Source: GCA-020343675 sp964462945
GTDB taxonomy: Bacteria > Planctomycetota > Phycisphaerae > Sedimentisphaerales > Anaerobacaceae
NCBI GenBank assembly: GCA_964462945.1
Contig: CAYWZW010000002.1
Location: forward strand, 62,001 to 126,000
Direction: 5' to 3'
DNA length: 64,000 nt
This document shows positions 61,394 to 64,000 of the stretch, piece by piece (the first letter of the stretch is position 1; every line of letters starts with the position of its first letter). The notes under the pieces were generated by a model. The model did not search any database. It had not been told where the DNA came from and worked only from the letters and a program-made list of their open reading frames with translations. The translations under genes were made by a program, and so were the position numbers.

Positions 61394-63097
61394 ATGAGGC
61401 GGGAAAAGACTACAGGAGTATTCCTTCTTATCGGTATGTTGCTTTTGTTGATGGTGACTGGCGCGAGTGCTTTTTCCATCGTTGGTTGGGGCGACCAACT
61501 GGCCGATACCGATTTGAATCGCCAAAAGATTGTGGCTATCTCTGCCGGTGGATTTCACAATTTAGCCTTAAAGGCGGATGGTTCGATCGCAGGCTGGGGT
61601 GAAAACCACTTCGGCGAAGCCTTTCCACCGGATGGCAATGACTATGTGGCTATTGCCGCTGGATACTCACACAGCTTGGCGCTGAGGTCGGACGGTACGA
61701 TTGCAGGCTGGGGTATTTCATACAAGTATATGCCTATACCGGAGGGCAACGATTATGTGGCTGTAGCTGCCGGAGGTTACCATAGCTTGGCATTAACTAT
61801 TGACAGGAGAATCGTAGCTCGGGGTAACAACTACTTTGGCCAAATCGACTCGCCGGATGGTAACGATTTTGTGGCGATAGCCGCCGGGGACACTCACAGC
61901 TTGGCACTTAAGGCGGACGGGACAATAGTTGCATGGGGTGATAATAGATTCGGCCAGGCAAGTCCACCAGACGGTAATGACTTCGTTGCCATTGCCTCAG
62001 GTGAGCATTTTGGCTTAGCCCTCAAAGCCGATGGAGGTATTGTAGGTTGGGGTCAGAATGACTATGGCCAGGCAAGTCCGCCGGATGGCAACGACTATGT
62101 GGCCATAGCTGCCGGAGACACACACAGCTTGGCGCTCAGGTCAGATGGGACGCTGATCGCCTGGGGGCGTGACGAGCCAGGGCAGAGCCGTCTACCGGAT
62201 GGCAACGATTTCATTGCAATTGCCGCGGGTATTTCCTGTAATCTGGCACTGAGATCTGACGGCACGGTTGTTGCCTGGAATAACCCGACGGCTATTAGAA
62301 AGACGGCCCCTGTAGATATGAATGACTACGTCTTGACGGTTGCCGGATATAACCATAGCCTCGCATTGACGTCAGATGGAAAGATCGTGGGCTGGGGTTT
62401 GGACGGACGTGGTCAGGCGAGCCCACCCGACGGGAATGATTATATGGACCTTGCAGCCGGAGGCTTTCACAGCTTAGCATTGAAAGCAGACGGCACGATT
62501 GTGGGCTGGGGATGGGATCGATACGGCGAAACAAATCCGCCAGATGGTAACGACTATGTAGCTGTCGCAGCCGGAGGAGGTGGTTATAGCTTGGCCCTGA
62601 GGTCGAATGGGACGCTCGTCGGCTGGGGCAATAACAAACACGGCCAAGCCGAACCGCCCGATGGGAACGACTTCGTTGCTATATCTGCTGGGCCACTCCA
62701 TGGCCTCGCATTGAGGGCAGACGGCAGCATTGCGGGGTGGGGGACGAACGACTACGGCCAAGCTAGCCCGCCAGAGGGCAGCGATTTTCAAGCAATTGCG
62801 GCCGGAGGTGATTATAGTCTTGCACTAAGGACGGACGGTAGCATTATAGGGTGGGGGCGTAATGACTATGGGCAGGCCAGTCCACCAAAGGGAGATGGTT
62901 TTATTGCTATTTCCGCAGGTTACTGGCATGGTCTTGCCCTGCGGATGGACGGCACCATCGTAGGCTGGGGTCAGAATGATTATGGCAAAGGCAAGGCCGA
63001 GTCTCCTCCTGGCGACAATTACACAGCTATTGCAGCAGGAGGTTATCACAGTCTGGCACTGAAAACCCGGAAGGGAATCAAAGGGATCGGTCCTTAA
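61394..63097 (+). CDS. Secreted RCC1-like repeat protein
   Basis: A 567-residue protein with a signal peptide (to TGASA). The mature part is 13 full repeats of about 38 residues and a partial 14th, each with the pattern AIAAGxxHSLALKADGTIVGWGxNxYGQASPPDGNDY. The first ten residues after the signal (FSIVGWGDQL) resemble the end of a repeat and could close the last blade. RCC1 repeats normally form seven-bladed propellers, so 14 may form two. No catalytic residues are evident; a surface-binding role is possible. GAGGAGAAAG precedes the ATG at 61394; the frame is open further upstream but has no better start. Confidence 0.88.
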   Translation: MRREKTTGVFLLIGMLLLLMVTGASAFSIVGWGDQLADTDLNRQKIVAISAGGFHNLALKADGSIAGWGENHFGEAFPPDGNDYVAIAAGYSHSLALRSDGTIAGWGISYKYMPIPEGNDYVAVAAGGYHSLALTIDRRIVARGNNYFGQIDSPDGNDFVAIAAGDTHSLALKADGTIVAWGDNRFGQASPPDGNDFVAIASGEHFGLALKADGGIVGWGQNDYGQASPPDGNDYVAIAAGDTHSLALRSDGTLIAWGRDEPGQSRLPDGNDFIAIAAGISCNLALRSDGTVVAWNNPTAIRKTAPVDMNDYVLTVAGYNHSLALTSDGKIVGWGLDGRGQASPPDGNDYMDLAAGGFHSLALKADGTIVGWGWDRYGETNPPDGNDYVAVAAGGGGYSLALRSNGTLVGWGNNKHGQAEPPDGNDFVAISAGPLHGLALRADGSIAGWGTNDYGQASPPEGSDFQAIAAGGDYSLALRTDGSIIGWGRNDYGQASPPKGDGFIAISAGYWHGLALRMDGTIVGWGQNDYGKGKAESPPGDNYTAIAAGGYHSLALKTRKGIKGIGP

Positions 63098-63195
63098 GAA
63101 CTGACTCTGTTGGAAGAACGAAAGAACTAGGGGAAGCGGAAACTTCACTATGTAGCACGAGTCGGGCCTCGCAATGACGTTTGGCGATTGTTTGC

Positions 63196-64000
63196 TCAAC
63201 CCAGGGTCTTCGTTCTCTTGCCGCGCGCGGTGCGATAGAGCCAGTATGCGACGCCTGCCAGCAGAATCACGCCCGGCCAGGCGCCTAACGGTTTTTTCAT
63301 TACCGCGAGGACGTCTTCCCTGCCGCTGACGACGATGGGTATGGCCAGCAGAATGCCGACAATCGCCTCGCCGGTGATCAGCCCCGACGCAAACAATAGT
63401 CCTCGCCGGTCGGCGGTTTCAGCCGCATCAGCCGCCAGCGCCTTTCTGCGACGATAGATTTTGATGATATGATGAATGAGCCCTCCTGCAAAAATAGGCA
63501 CCGACAATTCAAAGGGCAGGTAAATTCCTATAGTGACCGCCAGGACCGGCGTACGAAAAGAGCTGCCCCGGCGCGTAAGATACTCATCGAGGATTATGAC
63601 AGCCACCGCCATGCCCGCCCCTATCAGGACAAAACTCCACGGCAATTCGCCTTTGAAAACACCTTCGGCAACCGACGCTATCAAGTTCGCCTGGGCGGCG
63701 ATGAGCGGATTGGCCTTGGCCGACTCGTGGCCGGCAAAGCCGTACGCCTTATAGAGCAGCGTCATTATCGGCGCCATGAGAAATGCCGCGGGCAGGCTGC
63801 CTGCGACCTCCATCAACTGCTGCTTCCAGGGCGTTGAGCCGACGATGTGACCCGCCTTGAGGTCCTGCATCGTGTCACCTGCCATTGCGGCTGCACAGCA
63901 GACCACGCTGCCGATAATGACCGCCGCCGCGGGGCCGTTGGCGGCGCCGGAACCCATCAACAGCACCAGCGTGACTCCGGAAACGACCACGGTGGCAATG
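63196..64000 (-). CDS. OPT family transporter, C-terminal part (5' end outside the window)
   Basis: At least 268 codons, open at the window edge. It has about six hydrophobic segments and the family motifs GDTMQDLKAGHIVGSTPWKQQ and SGLITGEAIVGILLAIPI. It is related to but distinct from the OPT protein at 58780 (the motif DLKAGxxVGxTPxKQQ is shared, the rest differs). It ends in a basic RGKRTKTLG tail. It converges on the RCC1-like gene. Confidence 0.9.
   Translation of the reverse strand, partial: IATVVVSGVTLVLLMGSGAANGPAAAVIIGSVVCCAAAMAGDTMQDLKAGHIVGSTPWKQQLMEVAGSLPAAFLMAPIMTLLYKAYGFAGHESAKANPLIAAQANLIASVAEGVFKGELPWSFVLIGAGMAVAVIILDEYLTRRGSSFRTPVLAVTIGIYLPFELSVPIFAGGLIHHIIKIYRRRKALAADAAETADRRGLLFASGLITGEAIVGILLAIPIVVSGREDVLAVMKKPLGAWPGVILLAGVAYWLYRTARGKRTKTLG

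Noticed and set aside
1..64000. tRNA, rRNA, CRISPR or prophage genes
   Set aside because: I looked in the intergenic gaps for tRNA arms, regularly spaced repeats and phage structural genes and found none.

Overview
The window looks like a chromosomal segment of a Planctomycetota bacterium, most likely from the Phycisphaerae/Sedimentisphaerales side. This is inferred from gene content, not from a marker tree. Signs are several ECF sigma factors each beside a membrane or anti-sigma partner, secreted LamG and DUF1349-like surface proteins, many secreted glycan-active enzymes (GH123/DUF4091, NPCBM-GH27, a beta-propeller glycosidase), Shine-Dalgarno-led genes, and intergenic gaps packed with small palindromes. 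No tRNA, rRNA, CRISPR array, insertion sequence or prophage was seen.

Layout: 0-2.2 kb is an accessory edge (unknown 400-aa protein, DUF4062 protein). 2.6-6.8 kb is housekeeping: rplM-rpsI with promoter and terminator, a DUF3795 protein, then an argC / nucleoside transporter / cupin run. 7.0-12.2 kb has tiny ORFs, a coiled-coil protein, clpC and an RNase HI-PurN fusion. 12.3-17.9 kb has a zinc-ribbon protein, then a tight run of M20 deacylase, GNAT, cupin, QueG-like-GNAT fusion and a DapF-like protein lacking both catalytic cysteines. 18-23 kb has a Minf_1886 protein, a GH123-type enzyme and an ECF sigma/membrane-protein operon.

22.9-29.6 kb (minus) is the most distinctive block: an ECF sigma factor, an anti-sigma zinc finger joined through one membrane helix to a DUF4139 sensor domain, and three secreted relatives of that domain, two sharing a 413-bp identical tract. 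30.5-33.1 kb is an A+T-rich helicase with a C-terminal PD-(D/E)xK nuclease-like domain, flanked by inverted dispersed repeats; it is a candidate anti-phage gene. 33.5-43.4 kb (minus) holds secreted catabolic and surface proteins (isochorismatase-ThuA fusion, GH27, SDR, large LamG protein).

43.5-49.9 kb holds an HtrA protease, a PIN-TRAM membrane protein, ispG and small membrane proteins. 49.9-53.5 kb has two DUF4097 lipoproteins with homogenised repeats, a truncated third copy and a divergent ECF sigma/anti-sigma pair. 54.0-64.0 kb has a second large surface protein sharing its C-terminus with the one at 40 kb, an RpoD-type sigma factor that appears to start at AUC, apt, an OPT transporter, a 14-repeat RCC1-like propeller and the end of a second OPT transporter.

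Functional picture: an envelope- and polysaccharide-oriented bacterium with several surface-signalling circuits set among scattered housekeeping genes.
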